Source: Nonomuraea rhodomycinica
Lineage (GTDB): Bacteria > Actinomycetota > Actinomycetes > Streptosporangiales > Streptosporangiaceae
DNA length: 64,000 nucleotides
Direction: 5' to 3'
Assembly (NCBI RefSeq): GCF_013363995.1
Contig: NZ_JABWGO010000011.1
Location: forward strand, 124,001-188,000
This document shows positions 8,551 through 16,539 of the stretch, one piece after another. Made by a program: the position numbers and the translations under genes. Position 1 is the first letter of the stretch. Each line of letters starts with the position of its first letter. The notes under the pieces are model-generated. The model did not search any database, had not been told where the DNA came from, and worked only from the letters and a program-made list of their open reading frames with translations.

Positions 8551-9273
8551 ATGCCATCCGGTGACCCGACCTCGCCGGGCCCGACCACCCTGCCCACGCC
8601 GGGCGATCGGGTCGTCGTCTGGGTGGGGGCCCCGCTGCTGGGCGCCGGGGCCGGCTGGCTGCTGCGGTACGTCGCCGGGTGGGCGACGTCACTGCCGTGG
8701 ACCCCGTTCGAGGGGCCGTTACGGCTGATCGAGTCCATCCCGCCGACGGCGTTCACGATCGGGGCGGTCGTCGTGGGCGTCGTCGCGGGCCTCGTGCTGG
8801 CCGTGATCGCCGACGAGTACACCGTGAAGATCGTCATCGACGACGGGCGGGTGTCGATCGCGCACCGCAGCTCCCGGCAGGAGCTGCCGCGCTCCGCGGT
8901 GGCCATGGCCTTCCTCGACGCCAAGCACCTGGTGCTGCTCGGCCACGACTCCGAGGAGCTGGTCCGGCAGGGCGGCGACCTGCCCCGGCCGCGCCCGCTG
9001 GCCCAGGCGTTCCTGGCCCACGGCTATCCGTGGCGGGCCGAGGGCGATCCCCACCGGGAGGAGTTCCGGCGCTGGGCCGACGGCCACCCCGACCTGACCG
9101 ACGCCGCCCACGCCTACCTCCGGGCCCGCGCCCGCGCGCTGGAGAAGGGCGACGACGACGACGCCGAGCAGTTGCGGCAAGAGCTGGCGAGGCTGGGCGT
9201 CGCCGTACGCCAGGAGGGCAAACGCCAGTTCTGGCGCCCCGCCGGCCGCGGAGCGGCGGACCCCGAGACCTGA
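8551..9273 (+). CDS. Conserved two-span membrane protein (YqeB-like), function unknown
   Basis: 240 residues. The ATG at 8551 is preferred over an in-frame ATG at 8485 because GGAAGGAG lies 8-15 bases before it. Two hydrophobic segments are visible at about residues 22-45 (VVVWVGAPLLGAGAGWLL) and 68-92 (AFTIGAVVVGVVAGLVLAV). The remaining two thirds is soluble, with a PH-like beta-rich stretch (YTVKIVIDDGRVSIAHRSS) and a charged helical C-terminus rich in Glu, Asp and Arg. It resembles actinobacterial YqeB-like proteins of unknown role. It is a single gene ending at a convergent terminator. Confidence 0.65.
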   Translation: MPSGDPTSPGPTTLPTPGDRVVVWVGAPLLGAGAGWLLRYVAGWATSLPWTPFEGPLRLIESIPPTAFTIGAVVVGVVAGLVLAVIADEYTVKIVIDDGRVSIAHRSSRQELPRSAVAMAFLDAKHLVLLGHDSEELVRQGGDLPRPRPLAQAFLAHGYPWRAEGDPHREEFRRWADGHPDLTDAAHAYLRARARALEKGDDDDAEQLRQELARLGVAVRQEGKRQFWRPAGRGAADPET

Positions 9274-9350
9274 CCCGGGAGGACGCTCGGGGACGGATGA
9301 GCGGTCGATGCCGTGCTTGCGCGGGGCTCTTGAACGGCTGCCGGTCCGGC

Positions 9351-9396
9351 GGGGCCGTCCCTTCCGACAGAAGCCGCCGGAAGGGACGAGAGCCCC
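9351..9396. terminator. Bidirectional hairpin between convergent genes
   Basis: An 11-bp perfect stem (9356-9366 with 9378-9388, loop of 11 bases) is extended by GGGGC/GCCCC (9351-9355 with 9392-9396) after a 3-base bulge. It lies between the membrane-protein stop (9273) and the MFS gene stop (9468), the right place to end transcription from both sides. There is no U-tract, as is common in high-GC actinomycetes. Confidence 0.65.
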
Positions 9397-9467
9397 CGCG
9401 GCGCGACGCTTCGGTCCGCGCGGAGGGGGTGGAGACGTTCAGGGCTTCTTACGGGAAAGGGGAGCGG

Positions 9468-10748
9468 CTAGGCGGAGACGTCGGGCGACGTCGCCTCCCG
9501 AGAAGGCTCGGCCGAGTCGCGGGGCCTCCTCATCCCCGCGAGCGCGCCCAGAAGTGACGGCAGCGCTCCGGCCGCGAAGCAGGCGACCAGGGCGAGATGG
9601 CCGAGGAGCAGCCCCACGGAGGCCGAGCCCGCGGCGTTCCCGGTGTTGAACGCCGTGTTGACCCACGCGCCGGCCTGCGTCCTGGCGCCGGCGGCCGCGC
9701 TCTTGTCCGCCAGCATGTACGCGGTGGTGAGGGCGGGGGCGACGAACAGCCCGGCGACGCCGGCCACCAAGGACAGCACGACGATGTCGGGCGCGAGCCC
9801 GGCGGCGGCCAGGGACAGCGCCAGCGCCGTGGCCAGCAAGGGCAACCGCCGTTCCAGGCTGAGCCGCCACGAGACGGCGCCGTGGACCAGTCCGCCGACG
9901 GCGCTTCCGGCGGCCAGCGCGGCCTCGACCCAGGCGACTGCGGCGAGTTGCGCATGCTCCCCGGCGAACGCGACCAGGAGGAGGCTCAGCGAGCCCAGGC
10001 TCATGCCCACGCCGGCGGTCACCAGAACCGGCCGGCGCAGGCCGCCGAGGCCCGCGAGCGGCCTCCACCTGCTTTCGGCCCGCCTGCCCGCGGACGGCTC
10101 GGAAACGCTCGGCGCCTCGGCCTGCTGGAATCCTCGTGAGGACGCGGAGTCCACGGCGGGCGAGGACACCAGTGCCAGCGACCCGGCGGCCACCAGTGCG
10201 GCGCTGACGAGGACGCCCAGCGAGGGATGGGCCACTCCCGTCAGCAGACCGGCGATCAACGGACCGGTCACGTAGAGGAGTTCCTCGGCGACGGTGTCGA
10301 GCGCATAGGCGCGTTGCAGGAGGGGGCCGTCAGGGAGCAGGTCGCTCCACAAGGTCCGCATGATGGGGCCGAGCGGTGGGGTGAGCGCCCCCGCGATGCC
10401 CGCGAGCGGCCACAGCAGGGCGCCGGGTGTCCCCGGCTGCCACGTGAGGACGGCGACCAGGGTCAGGAGCAGGGCGTACGTGACCGCCATCGGAGGGAGG
10501 GCCCGGCGGACCCCGTACCGGTCGATCAGCCGGGCGCGTATCGGAGACAGCGATGAGCTGGCGAGCCCGAACAGCGCGATGGCACCGCCGGCCATGGTGT
10601 AGGAGCCGGTGGCCTGGGTGAACGCCAGGACCAAGGAGAGGAAGACGATTCCGTAGGACGATCTCCCGACCAGCGCCGCGACGAAGGTACGGCCGGCGAG
10701 AGGGATGCGAAGAACGGCGGCGTAGGACGCCGCTGAAGGAGAAGACAC
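9468..10748 (-). CDS. MFS transporter, probable exporter
   Basis: 426-residue major facilitator. About twelve hydrophobic spans can be followed, in two halves separated by a polar loop near residues 195-230 (SSRGFQQAEAPSVSEPSAGRRAE). The loop after span 2 carries RARLIDRYGVRRALPP, close to the MFS motif A (G-x-x-x-D-R-x-G-R-R). The GTG start has GAGGTG a few bases upstream. It is most like small drug or metabolite efflux carriers; the substrate is not evident. It is a single gene, with about 210 bases to the next reading frame on either side. Confidence 0.8.
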   Translation of the reverse strand: MSSPSAASYAAVLRIPLAGRTFVAALVGRSSYGIVFLSLVLAFTQATGSYTMAGGAIALFGLASSSLSPIRARLIDRYGVRRALPPMAVTYALLLTLVAVLTWQPGTPGALLWPLAGIAGALTPPLGPIMRTLWSDLLPDGPLLQRAYALDTVAEELLYVTGPLIAGLLTGVAHPSLGVLVSAALVAAGSLALVSSPAVDSASSRGFQQAEAPSVSEPSAGRRAESRWRPLAGLGGLRRPVLVTAGVGMSLGSLSLLLVAFAGEHAQLAAVAWVEAALAAGSAVGGLVHGAVSWRLSLERRLPLLATALALSLAAAGLAPDIVVLSLVAGVAGLFVAPALTTAYMLADKSAAAGARTQAGAWVNTAFNTGNAAGSASVGLLLGHLALVACFAAGALPSLLGALAGMRRPRDSAEPSREATSPDVSA

Positions 10749-10961
10749 GAGAACACCTCGAAAAGGCAGCGTCAGGCCACGGCGCGTGGCGGAGACGCTG
10801 CGAGCCTCAGGGACACCGAGTCCGTATCGAGCCCATACCGGCTGGGCGATACGGCGGGTCGTCTCTAGGCACGAGGATGGATCATGCGAGTCACGCTAAC
10901 ACAGGCGTGCGGGGGTGTCGCCGCGGACGAGAGAGGGGTGCACCGGCGAGGTCGGGTGGGG

Positions 10962-11636
10962 TCAGGCGAGGGCCTTGCGGAGCCAGGACTCGACGCCCGC
11001 CACGTGGACCGTGGCCCAGGAGCGGGCCACGTCGGCCTGGCGGGCGGCGATGGCCTCGTAGATCGCGGTGTGCTGCTCGCGCGTCTTCTCCATCGCGCCC
11101 TCCTGGGTCAGGCCGCGCCAGATGCGCGCCCGGGTCGTCGGCCCGGACAGGCTCTCGATGAACGAGCAGAGCACGGCGTTGCCCGACCCCTGGGCGATGC
11201 GCTGGTGGAACTGGAGGTCGTTGGCCACCAGCTCCTCGACGGTCGGGTCGGCGGGCAGCGACTCCAGGATCACCCGTAGCTCGCCGATCTCGTCGTCGGT
11301 CATGAGCTTGGTGGCCATCGCGGTGGCGGCGGGCTCCAGGATGCGGCGCACCTCGAAGAACTGCAGCACGGTGTCGTCACGGTGCAGGTCCAGCACGAAC
11401 GACATGGTGTCGAGCAGCAGTCGCGGCTCCAGGCTGGTGACGTACGTGCCGTCGCCCTGCCGTACGTCGAGGACGTTGATCAGGGCGAGGGCGCGGACGG
11501 CCTCGCGCAGGGAGTTGCGTGAGAGGCCCAGCCGCTCGGCGAGGTCGGCCTCCTTGGGGAGCCGGTCCCCGGGGGCGAGCTCGCCGGAGAGGATCATCTG
11601 CTTGATCTTGTCGATGGCCGCGTCGGTGACCGCCAC
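10962..11636 (-). CDS. FadR-subfamily GntR transcriptional regulator
   Basis: 224 residues from the GTG at 11636. An N-terminal winged helix (DKIKQMILSGELAPGDRLP, LAERLGLSRNSLREAVRAL) is followed by an all-helical FCD ligand domain whose metal-site residues fit the Asp/His pattern (NDLQFHQRIA and EQHTAIYEAI). FadR-type regulators usually sense organic or sugar acids. An ATG six codons earlier (11654) is also open, but the start at 11636 has AGGGAG six bases ahead and gives the common N-terminus MAVTDAAIDKIK; the upstream ATG has no ribosome site and lies inside a palindrome. It follows the MBL hydrolase gene on the same strand. Target genes are unknown apart from probable self-control. Confidence 0.82.
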   Translation of the reverse strand: MAVTDAAIDKIKQMILSGELAPGDRLPKEADLAERLGLSRNSLREAVRALALINVLDVRQGDGTYVTSLEPRLLLDTMSFVLDLHRDDTVLQFFEVRRILEPAATAMATKLMTDDEIGELRVILESLPADPTVEELVANDLQFHQRIAQGSGNAVLCSFIESLSGPTTRARIWRGLTQEGAMEKTREQHTAIYEAIAARQADVARSWATVHVAGVESWLRKALA

Positions 11637-11646
11637 GCTCTTCTCC

Positions 11647-11665
11647 CTAGACATCGGATGTCTAG
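11647..11665. promoter_or_regulatory. Palindromic operator for the FadR-type regulator
   Basis: CTAGACATC-G-GATGTCTAG is a perfect 9-bp inverted repeat about one central base. It covers the stop codon of the MBL hydrolase gene (11662-11664) and lies immediately before, and partly over, the ribosome site of the regulator gene. Position and symmetry indicate an autoregulatory site for the dimeric GntR-family protein. No second copy was noticed in the window. Confidence 0.7.
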
Positions 11666-12687
11666 GATTCTATGGCCTGGAAGCGGACCGCATCGCATCC
11701 TCGTACGCGGCTCACGGCGCCCCGGACCTCCAGCGTGCGCAGGTGGGCCGCCGCCTCACCGGCGGCCATGCCCCTGAGCATGGGACCCAGGTCGGCCCAG
11801 GGACGGTTCCAGGTCATCATCGCGGCGACCTCCCATAGGGTCAGCGGCTCCGCCCGCTCGGCCAGCAGCGCGGCCAGCCGGTCGAGCTTGTCCTCGTGAT
11901 GGTGACGGATCTCGACGGCTCGCGCCGCCACATCAGGGAACATCCACTCGTGAGCGGGCAAGGCGTCCAGCGGTCCCAGCTCGCCGACCCGGTCCAGCGA
12001 GGCGAGGAAGTCGCCCAGCGGGTCCACGTCATCGCGGTCGTAGGGATAGATGCCGATGTGCGGGGTGATGTCGGGCAGGACGTGGTCGCCGGTGAACAGC
12101 CGGTCCGCGTCCTCCAGGTGCAGGCAGATGTGGCCAGGGGTGTGCCCGGGCGTGTGGACGGCGCGCAGCTTGCGGCCCGGCAGGTCGACCAGGTCGCCGT
12201 CGGCCAGTTCGCGGTCCGGCCGCGCGGGCGGCAGCGGGCGCTCCGCGGCGACCACCCGGACGTCGCCCGGGTCGGCGCCCGCCCGCTTGAGCATGTCCGT
12301 CTGGAACGCCTCGTGCTCGCCCTCGTCCAGCCCGTGGATCAGCGTGACCAGCGCCGCGTCGGCCTCGTGCATCGCGATCCAGCCGCCCGACTCCTCACGC
12401 ACCCGCCCGGCCAGGCCGGCGTGGTCGGGGTGGAAGTGCGTGACCACCACGCCCCGCACCGAGGCCACGTCCATGCCGAGCGTCGCCAGCCCGCCGCTCA
12501 GCGCCTCCCACGCGTCGGGATGGTTCCAGCCGGCGTCGATCAGCACGGGGCCCTGGGGCGACTCGATCGCGTAGACGAGGGTGTAGCCGAGCGGGTTGCC
12601 GGGGATCGGCACCGGCACGCTCCACACCCCGCCGCCGAGGTCCTGCGGACGCTGCTCGGCGTACGGCCTGCGCCGGGTCTTTCTCAT
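11662..12687 (-). CDS. MBL-fold metallo-hydrolase
   Basis: 341 residues from the ATG at 12687, which has GGGGGA about 5 bases upstream. The zinc motif THFHPDHAG (HxHxDH) is near residue 95, with further ligands in HTPGHTPGH and FTGDHVLP, so both metal sites are likely complete. The C-terminal 100 residues hold an Asp/His-rich helix (EIRHHHEDKLDRLAALL) and a winged-helix-like end, as in the glyoxalase II-like/lactonase branch. It runs straight into the FadR-type regulator gene. A role in hydrolysing a thioester or lactone is possible, but the substrate cannot be read from the sequence. Confidence 0.8.
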   Translation of the reverse strand: MRKTRRRPYAEQRPQDLGGGVWSVPVPIPGNPLGYTLVYAIESPQGPVLIDAGWNHPDAWEALSGGLATLGMDVASVRGVVVTHFHPDHAGLAGRVREESGGWIAMHEADAALVTLIHGLDEGEHEAFQTDMLKRAGADPGDVRVVAAERPLPPARPDRELADGDLVDLPGRKLRAVHTPGHTPGHICLHLEDADRLFTGDHVLPDITPHIGIYPYDRDDVDPLGDFLASLDRVGELGPLDALPAHEWMFPDVAARAVEIRHHHEDKLDRLAALLAERAEPLTLWEVAAMMTWNRPWADLGPMLRGMAAGEAAAHLRTLEVRGAVSRVRGCDAVRFQAIES

Positions 12688-13021
12688 GGTCGGTCCCCCG
12701 TGGTGCGTGAGCGTGGAACGAGTGTGGCGGAAGGAAGCGAGCACCGAAAGGGATTTCCGGCACCTAAGGTGACACGTCTTGAGATGACGGGTTGATCATC
12801 GTTGGGGAAGATGACCGTGCGTGCCGCTCGCCCCCGCCGCCCCGCACGCCGTCTCGCGAGCCGCGTTCACCGTCGCCCCACCACGCCAGGTGGCGACAAC
12901 CGGCGCGCGTCGCACCGCCGGCACCTGTGCGCCGACGCCCATCCACATTTGCGCGGTGCGGGGCATGCCTGGCGCTCGCAGGAGCGCGCGGTGCGCGGCG
13001 CGTGGAATGGTGCTCGTACCG
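12688..13021. other. 334-base gap without a convincing gene
   Basis: This lies between the start of the MBL hydrolase and the stop of the thiolase, both leftward. Short open frames run through it (for example 12802-13029), but they are Arg/Pro/His-rich, lack ribosome sites and look like high-GC noise. It should hold the hydrolase promoter and the end of the thiolase message; no clear hairpin or box was recognised. Confidence 0.4.
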
Positions 13022-14140
13022 TCACGTGACGCGTTCGAGGATGGTGGCGGTGGCCAGGGCGCCGCCCGCGCACATCGTCACCAGAGCCGTCGACGAGTCC
13101 GAGCGCTCCAGCTCGTGCAGCGCCGTGGTGATCAGCCGGGCGCCCGACGCCCCCACCGGGTGGCCGAGCGCGATGGCGCCGCCGTTGACGTTGACCCGGT
13201 CGAAGTCGGGCTCGTGGACGCTCGCCCACGACAGCACGACCGCGGCGAACGCCTCGTTCACCTCGAACCGGTCGATGTCGCCGATCGACATCCCGGCCAT
13301 GGTCAGCGCCTTGGATGTCGCCTCGACGGGGCCGTCGAGGTGGTAGTACGGCTCGGCGCCCACCAGGGCCTGGGCGAGGATGCGGGCCCTCGGCCGCAGG
13401 CCGTGCGCGCGGGCCGCCTCCTCGCTCATCACGAGCACCGCCGCCGCCCCGTCGGAGATCTGCGACGAGTTGCCGGCCGTGTGCAGCGCGCCCTCGCCGA
13501 GCACCGGCTTGAGCCGGGCCAGCCCTTCGACGGTGGTCTCGCGCAATCCCTGGTCGCGCCGTACGTCGCCGACGGGCACGATCTCGCGTTCGAACCGCCC
13601 GTCGGCCCACGCCTTGGCGGCGAGCTGCTGGGAACGGGCGCCGAGCCAGTCGAGCCGTTCCCTGGTCAGCCCGCGCCGTGCCGCGATGCGCTCGGCGGCG
13701 GTGAACTGGTCGGGCAGGTCGATGCTCCAGTCGTCCGGCCGCGGCCTGGCGGGCAGGACGTTGCTGCCGAGCGGCGCACGACTCATGATCTCGACGCCGC
13801 ACCCGATGCCGGCCTCGATCACGCCGGCGCGGATCATCGCCGCCGCGAGGTGCACGGCCTGCTGGGACGAGCCGCACTGCGCGTCGACCGTGGTGACGCC
13901 CGTCTGGTACGGCAGGCCCGCGTACAGCCAGGAGTAGCGCCCCACGTGACCGCCCTGCTCACCCGCCTGCGTCACACAGCCGGCGAAGACCTGGCCCACG
14001 ACGGCCGGATCGACGCCCGAGCGCTCGACCAGCCCCTTGAGGGCAGCGGCGAGCACCTGCTGCGGCTTGAGCCCGGACAGCCAGCCGTCCCGCTTGCCGA
14101 TGGGGGTGCGGACGGCTTCGACGATCACCGGTGTGCCCAC
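13022..14140 (-). CDS. fadA5: Steroid side-chain thiolase FadA5-like (acetyl-CoA acetyltransferase)
   Basis: 372-residue thiolase. The N-terminus (PVIVEAVRTPIGKRDGWLSG), the segment ALVGAEPYYHLDGPV and the end TMCAGGALATATILERV follow Mycobacterium FadA5 closely from memory. Catalytic residues are visible: nucleophile Cys in DAQCGSSQQA, His in GGAIALGHPVG, second Cys in MCAGGA. FadA5 thiolytically removes acetyl-CoA or propionyl-CoA units from the steroid C-17 side chain. The GTG start has GGAGG six bases upstream. A perfect match to the KstR operator consensus lies 33 bases before the start, so it is probably part of the steroid regulon with the operon at 18614-25250. Confidence 0.87.
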   Translation of the reverse strand: MGTPVIVEAVRTPIGKRDGWLSGLKPQQVLAAALKGLVERSGVDPAVVGQVFAGCVTQAGEQGGHVGRYSWLYAGLPYQTGVTTVDAQCGSSQQAVHLAAAMIRAGVIEAGIGCGVEIMSRAPLGSNVLPARPRPDDWSIDLPDQFTAAERIAARRGLTRERLDWLGARSQQLAAKAWADGRFEREIVPVGDVRRDQGLRETTVEGLARLKPVLGEGALHTAGNSSQISDGAAAVLVMSEEAARAHGLRPRARILAQALVGAEPYYHLDGPVEATSKALTMAGMSIGDIDRFEVNEAFAAVVLSWASVHEPDFDRVNVNGGAIALGHPVGASGARLITTALHELERSDSSTALVTMCAGGALATATILERVT

Positions 14141-14172
14141 TGTCGCCTCCAGAACGATGCTCGGGAGCCGAC

Positions 14173-14186
14173 TGTAACTCGTTCTA
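14173..14186. promoter_or_regulatory. KstR-type operator upstream of fadA5
   Basis: TGTAACTCGTTCTA fits the mycobacterial KstR consensus TnnAACnnGTTnTA at all nine fixed positions. It lies 33-46 bases upstream of the fadA5 start and overlaps the stop codon of the sigma-factor gene (14184-14186), so the fadA5 promoter is squeezed against the end of that gene. Confidence 0.75.
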
Positions 14187-15185
14187 GTTTGCTGCGGAAG
14201 CCCGCTCCTCGACGGGCCGCGTGGGCGGCAGCCCGAACGGTTCGAAGAGCCCCACGTCGAAGAACATGGCCACGTGCCGGATGCCCTCGGCGGCGAGCGT
14301 CAGCACCATCAACGAGAACGCGGTATAGGTGTCACCCTGGCGGAAGTAGACCGCGAAGGCCGGCTGACCGTTGGCCGCCACGGGCACCAGGCGCAGATCG
14401 CCCGCATGCTCGGCCGGGCAGTTGACGGTGATGAGCCGTCCGATCTCCTCGGCGCCCTGGTACCACCCGGTGAAGGGCGGCATCTCCCAGACCGCGTCCC
14501 GGGTGAACAGCTTCACCAGCGCCGCCACGTCGTAGCTCTCGAACGCGGCCACGTAGGCGTCGAGCTGCTCGCGCTGGTCCTGGGGCAACGGCGGCGTGGG
14601 ATCGTCCAGGCTCGGGGACACCTCGTTGAGCTGGGCCCGCGCCCGCTGGAGCCCGCTGTTGACCGCGGCCGTCGTGGTCTCCAGCGCCTCGGCCACCTCG
14701 GCCGCCCGCCACCGCAGCACGTCGCGCAGCACCAGGATGGCCCGCTGCCGGGGCGGCAGGTGCTGCAGGGCCGCGATGAGCGCCAGCCGGATGCTCTCGC
14801 GCGAGGTCACGATCGCGGCCGGGTCGTCGGCCCCCGCGCCCACCATGCCGTCGGGCACCGGCTCCAGCCACGGCACCTCCGGCCGCTCCACCAGCGGCGC
14901 GCTCGCCTCGGTGCTCGGCGCGCCCAGACCGGTGGGCAGCGGCCGGCGGCCCCTGCTCTCCAGCGCGGTCAGGCACACGGTCGTGGCGATGCGGTAGAGC
15001 CACGTACGCAGGGACGAACGCCCCTCGAACCCGTCGTAGGCGCGCCAGGCGCGCAGGTAGGTCTCCTGGACGAGATCCTCGGCGTCGTGCACCGAACCCG
15101 TCATGCGGTAGCAGTGCGCGAGCAGCTCGCGCCGCATGGGGTCGGCCAGCCGGAGGAAGTCCTCGGTCGATGGCCTGTCGGTCAT
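14184..15185 (-). CDS. SigG-like ECF sigma factor with C-terminal SnoaL-type domain
   Basis: 333 residues. Region 2 covers about residues 15-80 (ELLAHCYRMTGSVHDAEDLV, QETYLRAWRAYDGFEGRSSL, RTWLYRIATTVCL), and region 4 about 135-190 (LPPRQRAILVLRDVLRW, VAEALETTTAAVNSGLQRAR). The last 130 residues form a SnoaL/NTF2-like domain (YDVAALVKLFTRDAVWEMPP, TGWYQGAEEIGRLI), characteristic of the SigG/SigJ-type extended ECF groups that lack a classical anti-sigma factor. No anti-sigma gene is adjacent. AGGGAGG directly abuts the ATG, an unusually short spacing. The gene ends inside the fadA5 operator. Confidence 0.85.
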   Translation of the reverse strand: MTDRPSTEDFLRLADPMRRELLAHCYRMTGSVHDAEDLVQETYLRAWRAYDGFEGRSSLRTWLYRIATTVCLTALESRGRRPLPTGLGAPSTEASAPLVERPEVPWLEPVPDGMVGAGADDPAAIVTSRESIRLALIAALQHLPPRQRAILVLRDVLRWRAAEVAEALETTTAAVNSGLQRARAQLNEVSPSLDDPTPPLPQDQREQLDAYVAAFESYDVAALVKLFTRDAVWEMPPFTGWYQGAEEIGRLITVNCPAEHAGDLRLVPVAANGQPAFAVYFRQGDTYTAFSLMVLTLAAEGIRHVAMFFDVGLFEPFGLPPTRPVEERASAAN

Positions 15186-15455
15186 CCTCCCTGTATACGC
15201 CCTGCCACCGACAGATTCCGTACGCGGAGCACCGGGATGGTGCGTGATCCCAAGAGGGGGAGAGCCCGGCCCCGAGGGCGGGGGTCGGTGCGGGGATGCC
15301 GCACGGGGTCGGCGGCGACTCCCGGGCGGGTCCGGTGTGCCGGTGGCGCCAGAGCGGTGCGGGTGCCGGGAGTGCCCCTCATCGACCCCTCATCGGACGC
15401 GGGGCGGAGAGGGGCCCTCCTCGGAGCGGTGCCGGCGGGGCGGGATGGCGACCCC

Positions 15456-15528
15456 GGGTGATGCGTCACGGGGTGAGTCGTCACGGGTGAGGCCTCACAG
15501 GGTGAGTCGTCACGGGTGAGGCGTCACG
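15456..15528. repeat. Five tandem 14/15-bp palindromic units at the end of the oxidoreductase gene
   Basis: Units of the form GGGTGAnnCGTCAC(g) follow one another at 15456-15470, 15471-15484, 15485-15499, 15500-15513 and 15514-15528, alternating 15 and 14 bp, with a sixth partial copy. Each unit is itself an inverted repeat (GTGA/TCAC). The array covers the last codons and stop of the oxidoreductase (15524). The rest of the 338-base gap back to the sigma-factor start (15186-15455) shows no gene or clear motif. Confidence 0.8.
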
Positions 15529-16468
15529 GGGTGACGGTGAGGACGATCTTTCCGGTGGTGCCGCCCGACTCGCCCAGTTCGTGGGCCTTGGCGGCGTCCT
15601 CCAGCGGCACGACCGCCGCGATCTCCGGACGCAGCCGCCCCGCCTCGACCAGCGCGGCCAAGGAGCGCATCCCCGCGTGGTCGGCCTCCACCAGCATCGC
15701 CTCGGACCGGATGCCCCGCTCGGCCGCCGCCGCGTGCAGGCCCGGGTCCAGCAGCGACAACGTCAGGGAGACGATCACACCGCCCTCGCGGAGGGTGCGC
15801 AGGGACCGCCGGCCGTACTCGCCGCCCATGGTCTCGATGACCACGTCCATGTCCCGCGCGACCTCGGCGAAGTCCTCGGTGCGGTAGTCGATCACCTCGT
15901 CGGCCCCGAGGCCGCGCAGGAAGTCGTGCTTGGCGGCGCTGGCCGTGCCGACCACGTACGCGCCGCGCGCCTTGGCGATCTGCACGGCGAAGTGCCCGAC
16001 GCCGCCCGCCGCCGCGTGGACGAGCACCCGGTCGCCGCCGCGGGTCGCGGCGGTGTCGACGAGCGCCTGCCAGGCGGTCAGCGCGGCCAGCGGGATCGCG
16101 GCGGCCCGCGTGTGGTCCACGGCCGCGGGCTTGCGGGCGAAGGCCCGCGCGGGCGCGGTCACGTACTCGGCGTACGCCCCGTGGCCGAACGGGAACGGCA
16201 GCATCCCGAACACCTCGTCGCCCGGCTTGTGGATCGTGGTCCCGGAGCCGACCTCCTCGACCACGCCCGAGACGTCCCAGCCGAGCACGAACGGCGGCTG
16301 CCCGAGGTGGCCGCCGGAGGCCCGGATCTTCCAGTCGGCCGGGTTCACCCCCGCCGCGTGCACCCGTACCAGCACCTGCGCCGGCCCGGGCTCCGGCCGG
16401 TCGAGCTCCACCATCGTCAGCACCTCGGGACCGCCCAGGGCGTCCTGGCTCATCGCGCGCATCTTCAT
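15524..16468 (-). CDS. NADP-dependent quinone oxidoreductase-like MDR protein
   Basis: 314-residue zinc-free medium-chain reductase. The N-terminal GroES-like domain has AAGVNPADWKIR and GWDVSGVVEEVGSG; the nucleotide-binding domain has the cofactor loop HAAAGGVGHFAVQIAKARGA near residue 150, and the C-terminus ends KAHELGESGGTTGKIVL as in quinone oxidoreductases. The catalytic and structural zinc Cys residues of alcohol dehydrogenases are absent. ATG at 16468 (MKMRAM) or two codons later. It is transcribed away from an AraC-type regulator across a 71-base gap, which suggests that regulator controls it. Confidence 0.82.
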   Translation of the reverse strand: MKMRAMSQDALGGPEVLTMVELDRPEPGPAQVLVRVHAAGVNPADWKIRASGGHLGQPPFVLGWDVSGVVEEVGSGTTIHKPGDEVFGMLPFPFGHGAYAEYVTAPARAFARKPAAVDHTRAAAIPLAALTAWQALVDTAATRGGDRVLVHAAAGGVGHFAVQIAKARGAYVVGTASAAKHDFLRGLGADEVIDYRTEDFAEVARDMDVVIETMGGEYGRRSLRTLREGGVIVSLTLSLLDPGLHAAAAERGIRSEAMLVEADHAGMRSLAALVEAGRLRPEIAAVVPLEDAAKAHELGESGGTTGKIVLTVTP

Positions 16469-16505
16469 GGCTCCAGCGTGCTCGCCGCCGCGGCCACGCC
16501 GCGAG

Positions 16506-16536
16506 TGGCCCGAAGGCCAAGGTGTGCAAACATTGG
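16506..16536. promoter_or_regulatory. Two adjacent palindromes in the divergent promoter region
   Basis: TGGCC-CGAA-GGCCA (16506-16519) is a perfect 5-bp inverted repeat. Overlapping its end, a 20-bp imperfect palindrome (16517-16536, arms matching at 8 of 10 positions) runs to within 3 bases of the regulator ATG. Both sit in the gap between the oxidoreductase and the AraC-type gene and are candidate binding sites for that regulator. Confidence 0.5.
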
Positions 16537-16539
16537 GCC

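Noticed and set aside
12802..13029. Possible small gene in the gap before the thiolase
   Set aside because: Composition typical of noise, no ribosome site, overlaps the thiolase end.
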